64,000 nucleotides of DNA. Origin: Saccharibacillus endophyticus (GTDB lineage: Bacteria > Bacillota > Bacilli > Paenibacillales > Paenibacillaceae). Every line of letters begins with the position of its first letter. Within the stretch, counting starts at the first letter, position 1. This document shows, one piece after another, positions 17,298 to 24,778 of this stretch. Location of the stretch: contig NZ_JAAZWE010000002.1 of assembly GCF_013185185.1 (NCBI RefSeq), positions 186,001 through 250,000 on the forward strand, read 5' to 3'. The position numbers and the translations under genes are program-made. The notes below the pieces were generated by a model. The model was not told where the DNA came from, made no database searches, and saw only the letters and a program-made list of their open reading frames with translations.

Positions 17298-17354
17298 CTT
17301 AACGTTTGCTTAACTCGGCGAAAAAAGATCCCCGTTGCTTTAACGCGAGTTAAG
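17298..17354 (+). promoter_or_regulatory. Tandem OmpR/PhoB-type direct-repeat boxes upstream of the two-component operon
   Basis: CTTAAC-GTTTG-CTTAAC at 17298-17314 is a direct repeat with an 11-base period, as bound head-to-tail by OmpR-family dimers. A second, TTTAAC-GCGAG-TTAAG, lies at 17339-17354. A TACACT -10-like hexamer follows at 17365-17370. Autoregulation by the adjacent response regulator is inferred. Confidence 0.5.
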
Positions 17355-17425
17355 ATTTGTCTGGTACACTGAAAAAACCGGGTCGAACCGAATCGATCCG
17401 GATGATCGTCAGGAGGAATACGCTT

Positions 17426-18148
17426 ATGCACCCAGCCAAAATCTTGATCGTGGACGACGAAAAAGCTATCGTGCAGATGATCGAGATGGTCCTGCGCAAA
17501 GAAGGCTTCGAACATATCCATACCGCGGGTACGGCCGCCGAAGGTATGCGGCTGCTCGGCGAATACGGCGCGGACGTCATTTTGCTCGACGTCATGCTGC
17601 CGGATCGGACCGGCTTCGAGCTGGGACCGCAGATTCGTGCGAGGTCGGATGCCCATTTGATTTATTTGACCGCCCGCACGACCGACTTGGACCGCCTCAC
17701 CGGCTTTGCCGTAGGCGGCGACGATTACGTGACCAAACCGTTCAACCCACTCGAGATCGCGGCGCGGATCAAAGCCAGGCTGCGGCGGGGAAACGCCGAG
17801 CCCGCTCCGGCCGCCGCGCCCGCCGATGCAAGGCAGCGCTACGATTTCGGCGGCTTCGTGCTGGACGAACGGGCCGGGGAACTGCGCGTCGGCGACGATC
17901 CCGTTCCTTGCCCGGCGCAAGCCTATCAATTGCTACTGTTTTTGTGCCGCAATCCGAATATCGTTTTTTCCAAATCGCAGCTGTACGAATCGGTCTGGGG
18001 CTTCGACGGAGTGAGCGACGACAATACGGTCATGGTCCATATTCGCAAAATCCGCGAGCGGATCGAAGCCGATCCCGGCGCGCCGAGACATCTGCTGACC
18101 GTTCGCGGGCTCGGTTATAAACTGGTCCGAAGCCCGTCTTCGCCATGA
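17426..18148 (+). CDS. OmpR-family response regulator
   Basis: A 240-residue two-domain regulator. The receiver domain (1-120) has acidic Asp10/Asp11, phosphoacceptor Asp55 in ILLDVMLPD, Thr and Lys in YLTART and YVTKPFNPLE. The winged-helix domain (about 140-235) ends in the typical VMVHIRKIRERIE...VRGLGYKL. The start at ATG 17426 (MHPAKILIVDD) follows AGGAGG; the open frame extends further upstream without ribosome binding site. Its stop overlaps the kinase start (ATGA), so the pair is translationally coupled. No transporter or target operon is next to it; the signal is unknown. Confidence 0.93.
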   Translation: MHPAKILIVDDEKAIVQMIEMVLRKEGFEHIHTAGTAAEGMRLLGEYGADVILLDVMLPDRTGFELGPQIRARSDAHLIYLTARTTDLDRLTGFAVGGDDYVTKPFNPLEIAARIKARLRRGNAEPAPAAAPADARQRYDFGGFVLDERAGELRVGDDPVPCPAQAYQLLLFLCRNPNIVFSKSQLYESVWGFDGVSDDNTVMVHIRKIRERIEADPGAPRHLLTVRGLGYKLVRSPSSP

Positions 18149-19947
18149 AAAAGAACTTGAACCTCAAAACCGGACGAATCGCCCGAAGGCTCGGGCTGCA
18201 TTTTACGCTGCAATTTTTCGCAATCTGGCTTTCGGTATTGATTACCGTATTCGTATCCTTGTTCGTCCTGCTTTATTTCATGGGCAAAGGCCAACTGCAA
18301 AGCGATTCGCCTTCCAAAATCCTGGATTCCTTATCGTTGGAAACGATGGTGGACGGGGGCGGCGCGCAGTTGTCCTCGTTATGGGACAAACAGCTGGAGG
18401 ATATGGGCTATTGGCTTCAGATCGTTAACGAAGATGGCAAAGCGATCTATGCAGCGAACGTGCCGGACGACGTGCCCGACCGCTATTCGGATATCCAATT
18501 GCTCCGAATCGCCGATTCGCTAAGACTGGACGATTACCAAGTCACCACGCTGTACGAAGAATTCGACGGCTTCAACAGCTTGTATATGCTCGGCCGCAAA
18601 GATGTCGAAGGCGAGCAGTTGAAACAGTGGTTCGACCTGTATTCCCGGAACGGACGGATCGGGGACGAAACGGCTTCGGCGCGCCTGGACGCCGAAACCA
18701 AACGTTCGGGCGAGTCCCTTCGCGTGCTGGACCCGAACGGGCAGGTGATTCAAAGCGTCGGACTTCGCGTCGATACGGACAGCTATGGGGCGCTTGATCT
18801 TGTCAAGCATCGCTACGACGCGGCCTTCAGGATTTCGTCGTATGAGGATGCGGCTACGGGATACACCTGGCTGCTCGAGTCGCCCCGTTCCGGCATTTCT
18901 TCGCCCGAACAGCCGATGCTGCGCACGATTCTGACCGTCTCCGCGATCGTCGGCGGCGCGATTCTGCTGCTGGCGCTCGCCCTTGCCGTCTGGCACGGCT
19001 ACCGCTACGGCGGTCCGCTCCTGCTGTTCATGCGCGGCTTCGAGCGTATGGGCCGCGGCGAATACGAGCGGGTATTCACGGAAAAAGAAAAGCGCAAAAT
19101 TTTCCGCAAAAACGGACGCTTCCGCACCCGCTATAAGCTGTACCGCGAAGTGATCGCCGGCTTCTCCGACATGGCGGCCCGCCTGGAGCAAGCGCGCAGC
19201 GAACGCCTGAAGCTGGAGCGTTCGCGCGAGGAATGGATGGCCGGCATCTCGCATGATTTGCGCACGCCCCTATCGGCCGTCCAAGGGTACGGACATCTGC
19301 TCGAAAGCGGCCAATTCCGCTGGAGCGAGGCCGAGCTGCGCGACATGGGTACGACCGTTCGCGAAAAGAGCGATTACATGCTTGAGCTGCTTCAAGATTT
19401 TTCGCTGACCTTCGAATTGAAAAACCATACGCCCGGCGAAAATTTGGAGCCGCTCGAACTGAACGAGTTCGTGCGCCGGGCGGTACTGCGTTACGTGAAC
19501 GACGCCACGCTCACGGACGTCGCGTTCGATTTCGAAGAAAGCCGCGACCGGATCGCGATCATGGCGAACGCCAAATGGTTTCAGCGGCTGCTCGACAACC
19601 TGATCTCCAACGCGGTCAAGCACAACGGACCGGGCACGACCGTATCGATCGGCGTGACGTCCGAGAACGGAAACGCGCTCGTGAACGTGCGCGACGACGG
19701 CGTCGGCATGGACGAACAAACGAAATCCCGTTTGTTCGACCGTTACTTCCGCGGAACGAGCACCGACGAAAGCGTCGACGGATCGGGGCTGGGCATGAGC
19801 ATCGCGTACGCGATCGTCGCCGCGCACCGGGGCACGATCGCCGTGGAGGCGGAGCCCGGAGCAGGCACGTCGATCACGCTGCGTTTTCCCGAAGTCGGCG
19901 ACGCGTTTCGCCCGGCGCCGACCGCAGCCGAAAAGCGGAACCCGTAA
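18145..19947 (+). CDS. Sensor histidine kinase
   Basis: A 600-residue membrane kinase. TM1 is about 20-46 and TM2 about 262-283, enclosing an extracellular sensor domain of about 215 residues with no domain I recognise. A membrane-proximal linker (GFERMGRGEYERVF) resembles a HAMP. HisKA holds phosphoacceptor His370 in GISHDLRTPLSAVQGYG; the ATPase domain has the N box DNLISNAVKHN, G1 VRDDGVGMD, F box LFDRYFRG and G2 GSGLGMSIAYAI. It overlaps the upstream response regulator by 4 bases and is followed by a terminator. Confidence 0.93.
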   Translation: MKKNLNLKTGRIARRLGLHFTLQFFAIWLSVLITVFVSLFVLLYFMGKGQLQSDSPSKILDSLSLETMVDGGGAQLSSLWDKQLEDMGYWLQIVNEDGKAIYAANVPDDVPDRYSDIQLLRIADSLRLDDYQVTTLYEEFDGFNSLYMLGRKDVEGEQLKQWFDLYSRNGRIGDETASARLDAETKRSGESLRVLDPNGQVIQSVGLRVDTDSYGALDLVKHRYDAAFRISSYEDAATGYTWLLESPRSGISSPEQPMLRTILTVSAIVGGAILLLALALAVWHGYRYGGPLLLFMRGFERMGRGEYERVFTEKEKRKIFRKNGRFRTRYKLYREVIAGFSDMAARLEQARSERLKLERSREEWMAGISHDLRTPLSAVQGYGHLLESGQFRWSEAELRDMGTTVREKSDYMLELLQDFSLTFELKNHTPGENLEPLELNEFVRRAVLRYVNDATLTDVAFDFEESRDRIAIMANAKWFQRLLDNLISNAVKHNGPGTTVSIGVTSENGNALVNVRDDGVGMDEQTKSRLFDRYFRGTSTDESVDGSGLGMSIAYAIVAAHRGTIAVEAEPGAGTSITLRFPEVGDAFRPAPTAAEKRNP

Positions 19948-19985
19948 AAGCGTCGCGACCGACGAACCGAAACGCGGCATGCGAA

Positions 19986-20021
19986 AAGCCCCTTTTCGCG
20001 TAAGGGGCTTCCCGTTTTTTT
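19986..20021 (+). terminator. Terminator of the two-component operon
   Basis: AAGCCCCTT-TTCGCG-TAAGGGGCTT stem-loop, then CCCGTTTTTTT. Confidence 0.85.
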
Positions 20022-20051
20022 CGGATCGGCTTCGTTTGGTTGATCGGACAT

Positions 20052-20080
20052 TTGACACCGCTTTCCGAACTTCGTATACT
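20052..20080 (+). promoter_or_regulatory. Strong sigma-A promoter for the MarR gene
   Basis: TTGACA (20052-20057), a 17-base spacer and TATACT (20075-20080), 80 bases upstream of the chosen start. The AAGCAC run just after it may hold a short leader. Confidence 0.8.
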
Positions 20081-20160
20081 TGCGTGAGCAAGCACCAAAG
20101 CCAGAACAAGCAGGTCGACCCGCGGGCGCGGAATTCGGCCGCGCAAGAGGGGGATTAGCC

Positions 20161-20613
20161 TTGTATCAGCCGCAAGATTCGATCGGTTTTCAACTGGGCG
20201 TCATTTATCGAAAAGTCAGCAACCGTCTCGCCGCCAACCTTAAAGATTACGACTTGACGCCCGAGCAATGGTCCGTCATGTGCTGCATCTGCTTCAAGGA
20301 AGGCATGAACCAAAAAGAAATCGCCGAGCGCACGGTCAAGGATCAGCCGACCGTGACCCGCATTCTCAATGTCCTGCATCGCAAAGGGCTGATCATGCGC
20401 AGCAGCGACCGGGCGGACCGACGGGCTTACCTGATCTATCCGACCGAAAAAGGCCGTCAGGTGACCGAAGAGACGTCCGTGATCGAGCGGCACCACAACG
20501 CCGCCATGATCGAGGACTTTACGCCGGAACAACTGGAACTGCTGGCGGAAGCTTTCCGCAAAATCGAACGCAACGCCGAGCGGTACGGCGACGGCCCCGC
20601 GATCGAGACCTGA
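20161..20613 (+). CDS. MarR-family transcriptional regulator
   Basis: A 150-residue winged-helix regulator. The DNA-binding part reads LTPEQWSVMCCICFKEGMNQ, then KEIAERTVKDQPTVTRIL and the wing RSSDRADRRAYLIYPTEKG, typical of MarR. I chose the TTG start at 20161 (then YQPQDSIGFQLG) because AGAGGGGG lies about 7 bases upstream; an ATG-like extension of 27 residues upstream is Pro/Ala/Arg-rich and lacks a ribosome binding site. The effector and targets are unknown; no adjacent efflux or oxidoreductase gene is present. A strong promoter and terminator isolate it. Confidence 0.88.
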   Translation: MYQPQDSIGFQLGVIYRKVSNRLAANLKDYDLTPEQWSVMCCICFKEGMNQKEIAERTVKDQPTVTRILNVLHRKGLIMRSSDRADRRAYLIYPTEKGRQVTEETSVIERHHNAAMIEDFTPEQLELLAEAFRKIERNAERYGDGPAIET

Positions 20614-20694
20614 ATATCGCTAATCCGGATAACCGTGAAAGGCCCTGCGCTGCCGAGCATTTCGGCAAGTCTGCGCGGTTCGAACATTTTCCAA

Positions 20695-20740
20695 AAAAAA
20701 CCTCCTTTTCGTACGGCAAGCCGCGAAAAGGAGGTTTTTT
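20695..20740. terminator. Bidirectional terminator between MarR and MBL-fold genes
   Basis: AAAAAACCTCCTTTTCG pairs with CGAAAAGGAGGTTTTTT around an 11-nt loop. Confidence 0.93.
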
Positions 20741-20780
20741 AGCATGCGAATCGTCATGGGCGCATGTTCCAAAAGAAAAG

Positions 20781-21509
20781 TTATCGAGCTTTGGCTTTGG
20801 CATCTTTCCGCGCTTTAAGCTTGGCTTCCAGCTCGCGTGCACGCCGAATATCCGCCTCCATATCTTCAAGCTGCCCTACAGGTCGATACACCGTAGATCC
20901 ATGGCAGACCTCGATTCGTTCCGGATCAAGTTCCCGCACGATATCGAAAGCGCTGCGCATCGCCATTTCGGGGTCAGGCGTAAAGCGAGGCTGAATCAAC
21001 TTGCCGCGCTTACCGTTAAATAAATCCCCGGCCAGCAGCACGTTCTCCCCTTGATGGAAATACACGACATGTCCCGGAGAATGCCCGGGCGTCCAATAGG
21101 GCGTTAACGATCCGTGAACAGCCAGTTCCTTGCTTTTCCCTTGAACAAGCGGAAGAGGCCGTAAAATCCCCTTTTCCACATGAACATGAGCTTTATCTTT
21201 GCCTGGATACGCGATTTCCCCTTCGGCATAAGGAATCTCTGCAGCATGCATATAGACCGGCACATCATGGACTCGCAAAATATTTTGAAGTCCGCCGACA
21301 TGATCGGAATGTCCGTGCGTCAGCAGAATTTGCTTCAGCGGGCCTGCATTCATGCCTTCAATAGCTTTTAAAATCCCCTTGGTCATAAAGGACATCCCGG
21401 TATCTACCAACGTGACTCCGTCTTGTTCCGCCACGATCCATACATGGATCGGAAGCCCTACCCAGACGCCTACGCTTCGAATCGATTCCGTAATCGACTT
21501 AACCCCCAT
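20781..21509 (-). CDS. Metallo-beta-lactamase-fold hydrolase
   Basis: A 242-residue MBL-fold protein. The metal motif is THGHSDHVGG (His65, His67, Asp69, His70), with later GHSPGHVVYF and LLAGDLF supplying the third and fourth metal elements. It is of the small stand-alone kind, related to YflN/YobT proteins and glyoxalase-II-like hydrolases; the substrate is unknown. The C-terminal 35 residues are a highly charged Glu/Arg/Lys/Ala helix. It is a single-gene unit preceded by a terminator of the gene to its right. Confidence 0.88.
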   Translation of the reverse strand: MGVKSITESIRSVGVWVGLPIHVWIVAEQDGVTLVDTGMSFMTKGILKAIEGMNAGPLKQILLTHGHSDHVGGLQNILRVHDVPVYMHAAEIPYAEGEIAYPGKDKAHVHVEKGILRPLPLVQGKSKELAVHGSLTPYWTPGHSPGHVVYFHQGENVLLAGDLFNGKRGKLIQPRFTPDPEMAMRSAFDIVRELDPERIEVCHGSTVYRPVGQLEDMEADIRRARELEAKLKARKDAKAKAR

Positions 21510-21541
21510 GCTTAATCGCTCCGTTCTTCTGATTATAAATA

Positions 21542-21569
21542 AGCCGCCCCTTGACCATAAGGGGCGGCT
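21542..21569 (-). terminator. Terminator downstream of the GH3 gene
   Basis: AGCCGCCCCTT-6 nt-AAGGGGCGGCT stem; on the minus strand followed by TATTTATAA. Confidence 0.75.
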
Positions 21570-21595
21570 CCAAAGCTGTCAAGTTAACCGTTAGA

Positions 21596-24500
21596 TTAGG
21601 AACGAACCGGGATCAGAGTCAGTTCGCTTAAACGGATCGGCCCGTGAAGCGTAATATGCAGCAGCGCCGGATTCTCGGATCGGGAAATCCCCTTGAGCAG
21701 CCGAGCATCCAGCGTGCTCCAGGTATTGATCCTGGAAGCCGCGACCTCTGCGCTTCCCAGCAGCTCTCCTTCTGATCCCTGGAGACGCAATTCGATGCGC
21801 CCTGCCGACTCCCCGCTTCGCACCCGCAGCTTCCAACCCGAAATTCCTTGCGAGAGATCGACATTCCGGAAAATCAACTCGCCCGGCGCGTCGGGGCGAA
21901 CGGGAGCCGCCGCTGTTGCTCCGTGTTCGCCTTCATCCAGCAGAAGCTGCTCGTAATCATCAAAGTTCTCGGCACGGGTTGCCTCGTACAGATTGCGCGG
22001 CGGAACAAGTTCTCCGACGACGGTCACAGCCGTTTGCACACGGATATCCGATGACGACGAACCGATCAGCAGCGCATAGACGCCGGATTCGATGCAGAAC
22101 CGATCTCTGGACACATCCCAGAAGGCCAACTCCCGCACAGGCAGTTCGAAGGCTACGGTCACGCTCTGCCCGGCCGGAACGCGGATACGTTCGAAGCCTT
22201 TGAGCTGCTTCAATGGGCGTTTGACCGAAGAAGCCTCTGCCCGAACATACAACTGCGGAACTTCTTCGCTGTCGATACGGCCCTTATTCGTCAGTTCGAA
22301 CGTCACGCGAATCGTATCTTCCGCCGCTACAGATTCCTGCTCGAGAGTCGGCGCTCCGTAATCAAAACTGCCGTAAGTCAGTCCATGTCCGAACGGATAC
22401 AAGACGTCGCCTTCGAAGTATTGATAAGTCTGGCCGCTTTTGATGATATCGTAGTCGAGCATAGGCGCCAGATCCTGTTCCGACTGATACCAGGTCATGC
22501 TTAGACGACCGGCCGGAGCCGTATTCCCGAACAAAATATCGGCCAGCGCCGATCCCATCTCCTGCCCGCCGTGCGCATTATACAGAATAGCCGGAACCAA
22601 GTCCGCGATTTCGCCCAGAGCGAACGGATAACTGCCCACGATCACGACAACCGTATTCGGATTGGCTGCATGCACGGCGCGAATCAAAGCTTCCTGACTC
22701 GGAGGCAGCGACAGCGAAGGCCGATCGATCTCTTCCTTGCCGTTAATATAAGGGCTGTTGCCTACGCAGACGATCGCGACATCGCTCAGACCTGCCGCTT
22801 CGGCTGCTTGAGCGATTCCGTCTTGTACAGTCTCCAATCGCAGCGGAGCAGCGGCATCCGCGCCTTCCGTGATCAAAGCCCGAAGCGTTTCCGTAGATGA
22901 ACCCCAACCGATCGGAGCGCCGTTCCACTGACGCAGCGTGATCTCGCCGTCCAAGCCTGCTTCAAGATCGAACAGCTCTTTGACGAACCAGCCTCCGATA
23001 TGCTCGGCCGAAGCGCCGATTGCCTGATCATCCTGCGCGCTGACAAATCGACCGTTGGCATGGGCGCGGAGCGTATGCTGCCCCCAACCCCAGCGGGTCA
23101 ATTCAAGTAACGAGGCATCGGATGAAGCATCGGATTCCTCGGATTGAACGCCGAGAACACCTGTCTCATCACTGCGCACTCGAAGCGCTTTCCCGTCATT
23201 GGCGTCAACCAAGCGCACCGTATCGCTGCCTTCCGCATATCGAACGACTCCCTTCCGCTCTGCTGCATGGGTGCTCGTCAGTCCGGCGGCCGCCTGCTCG
23301 CGCAGCGCCATCCAGCGGGCGGGCTCATCCACGGCCGCAATCGCATCATTCGCTTCTTCTACGGTCAGCGCTTCTCTGGAATGCCGGGCTAGTTCGCCTG
23401 CCGAACCATAACCGCTCGCCTCTTCACTCAGCTTCGCTGCAATACCGTCCAAAATCGATACGCGATACGGCAAAGTTCCGCTGTACCAATCTGCCCAAAC
23501 GGCGTCTGCGGTAGGTCCTGCAACCGCCGCGCTCTTCACCTCCGCGCGGCGCAGCGGCAGAATGCCGTCGTTCTTCAGCAGCACGACCGATTGCTCTGCA
23601 GCACGCTTGGCGAGCTCGGCATGTTCCGCAGCGCATAATACCGATTCCGGAATCTTCGCATACGGATTGTTTTCTTTCGGATCGAATTGCCCCAACCGGA
23701 AGCGTACTCGGAAAATGTTGATCAGTGCGCGATCCACGTCCGCTTCGACGATCAGGCGCCGCTCCAGCGCTTCGCGTGCCGCGGCAATCACCAGCTCCAC
23801 GTCGTCGGTGAGGCAATCGACGCCCGCAAGCAGCGCGCCCGCCACCGATTCGGCATGCGATTCGTGATACTTGTGGAAGTTGACCGTCTGCGACAAATCG
23901 CCGCCGTCGCAGACGATAAACCCGTCCATTTTCCATTCGTCCTTGACGAACTTTTGCACATAAGGGCTTTCGATCGCCGGGGTGCCGTTGATCGAGTTGT
24001 AGGCGGTCATCATCGATAACGCACCGCCTTCTTCGAACGGAATACGGAACGCTTCCAGGTAATATTCGCGCATATTGCGCGGCGTTACGCTGGACGAACC
24101 GTCCAGACGCCCGACTTCGTTATTATTGGCGAAGAAATGCTTCAGCGTCGCCACCATTTTTAAATAAAACTCGTGCTCGCCCTGCATGCCTTGCGCCAGA
24201 TTTGCCGTAAGTTTGCCCGTCAAATGCGGATCTTCCCCGTAAGCTTCTTCCGTGCGTCCCCAGAGCGGGTTCTTCTCCATATCGACCGTAGGCGCCCACA
24301 GTGTCAACCCATGCTTCTCCGGCGCGCTATGATGATAGGCTCTCGCCTCGTCCCCGATCACCGAGCCGATCTCGCGCAGCAGCTCCTTGTTCCACGTGGA
24401 CGACAAGCCCATGGGCTGCGGAAACACGGTCGCGACGCCTTTCCATGCCACGCCGTGCGCAGCTTCGCCTCCGACCTTATAAGCAGGTATGCCCAGACGT

Positions 24501-24619
24501 TCTACCGCGGCTTGACGCGTCGGCAGCAGCGATAATTTCTCTTCAAGCGTCAACCGGGAAACCAAATCGCGAACCCGATCCTCCAGCGGCTTTTCGATAT
24601 CCGAAAATAATTCCGTCAT
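21596..24619 (-). CDS. Glycoside hydrolase family 3 (beta-xylosidase/beta-glucosidase-like) with internal beta-trefoil insertion
   Basis: A 1007-residue cytoplasmic GH3 enzyme (no signal peptide). The N-terminal barrel (about 30-320) has GGEAAHGVAWKG, the catalytic loop KH161F and the nucleophile Asp238 in GFIVCDGGDLSQ. The C-terminal alpha/beta domain contains VVLLKNDGILPLRR and is interrupted at about 455-575 by a segment rich in fascin/ricin-like beta-trefoil features (VDANDGKALRVRS, GRFVSAQD). A fibronectin-like GH3 domain (about 760-840) and a C-terminal beta module (about 900-1005, resembling a carbohydrate-binding module) follow. It precedes the alpha-xylosidase gene downstream in order but is separated by 159 bases. 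A cre-like site is upstream of the AAGGAGG ribosome binding site. Confidence 0.9.
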   Translation of the reverse strand: MTELFSDIEKPLEDRVRDLVSRLTLEEKLSLLPTRQAAVERLGIPAYKVGGEAAHGVAWKGVATVFPQPMGLSSTWNKELLREIGSVIGDEARAYHHSAPEKHGLTLWAPTVDMEKNPLWGRTEEAYGEDPHLTGKLTANLAQGMQGEHEFYLKMVATLKHFFANNNEVGRLDGSSSVTPRNMREYYLEAFRIPFEEGGALSMMTAYNSINGTPAIESPYVQKFVKDEWKMDGFIVCDGGDLSQTVNFHKYHESHAESVAGALLAGVDCLTDDVELVIAAAREALERRLIVEADVDRALINIFRVRFRLGQFDPKENNPYAKIPESVLCAAEHAELAKRAAEQSVVLLKNDGILPLRRAEVKSAAVAGPTADAVWADWYSGTLPYRVSILDGIAAKLSEEASGYGSAGELARHSREALTVEEANDAIAAVDEPARWMALREQAAAGLTSTHAAERKGVVRYAEGSDTVRLVDANDGKALRVRSDETGVLGVQSEESDASSDASLLELTRWGWGQHTLRAHANGRFVSAQDDQAIGASAEHIGGWFVKELFDLEAGLDGEITLRQWNGAPIGWGSSTETLRALITEGADAAAPLRLETVQDGIAQAAEAAGLSDVAIVCVGNSPYINGKEEIDRPSLSLPPSQEALIRAVHAANPNTVVVIVGSYPFALGEIADLVPAILYNAHGGQEMGSALADILFGNTAPAGRLSMTWYQSEQDLAPMLDYDIIKSGQTYQYFEGDVLYPFGHGLTYGSFDYGAPTLEQESVAAEDTIRVTFELTNKGRIDSEEVPQLYVRAEASSVKRPLKQLKGFERIRVPAGQSVTVAFELPVRELAFWDVSRDRFCIESGVYALLIGSSSSDIRVQTAVTVVGELVPPRNLYEATRAENFDDYEQLLLDEGEHGATAAAPVRPDAPGELIFRNVDLSQGISGWKLRVRSGESAGRIELRLQGSEGELLGSAEVAASRINTWSTLDARLLKGISRSENPALLHITLHGPIRLSELTLIPVRS

Positions 24620-24637
24620 TTTCGTTCCTCCTTATGA

Positions 24638-24651
24638 ATAAAGCGCTCTCA
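24638..24651 (-). promoter_or_regulatory. Candidate CcpA (cre) site upstream of GH3
   Basis: Minus strand TGAGAGCGCTTTAT, 12 of 14 to the relaxed consensus TGNNARCGNWWWCA, with the invariant ARCG core. It lies between the start region and the ribosome binding site, a position typical of roadblock repression. Tentative. Confidence 0.4.
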
Positions 24652-24725
24652 TATTTTTGTCCGAAAAATATATCCGATCCTGCAAGCTCTGCTGCCGAGT
24701 GCAAGTTTTCGTTCCTACGCAAGCA

Positions 24726-24763
24726 GGGGTAAAGCTTCTCCTGTAAGGAAGAAGCTCTACCCC
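24726..24763 (-). terminator. Hairpin downstream of the alpha-xylosidase gene
   Basis: GGGGTA-A-AGCTTCT pairs with AGAAGCT-C-TACCCC. It lies 16 bases past the GH31 stop; no U-run follows, so it may protect the mRNA end or terminate weakly. Confidence 0.5.
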
Positions 24764-24778
24764 TTATATGCGTTCTTA

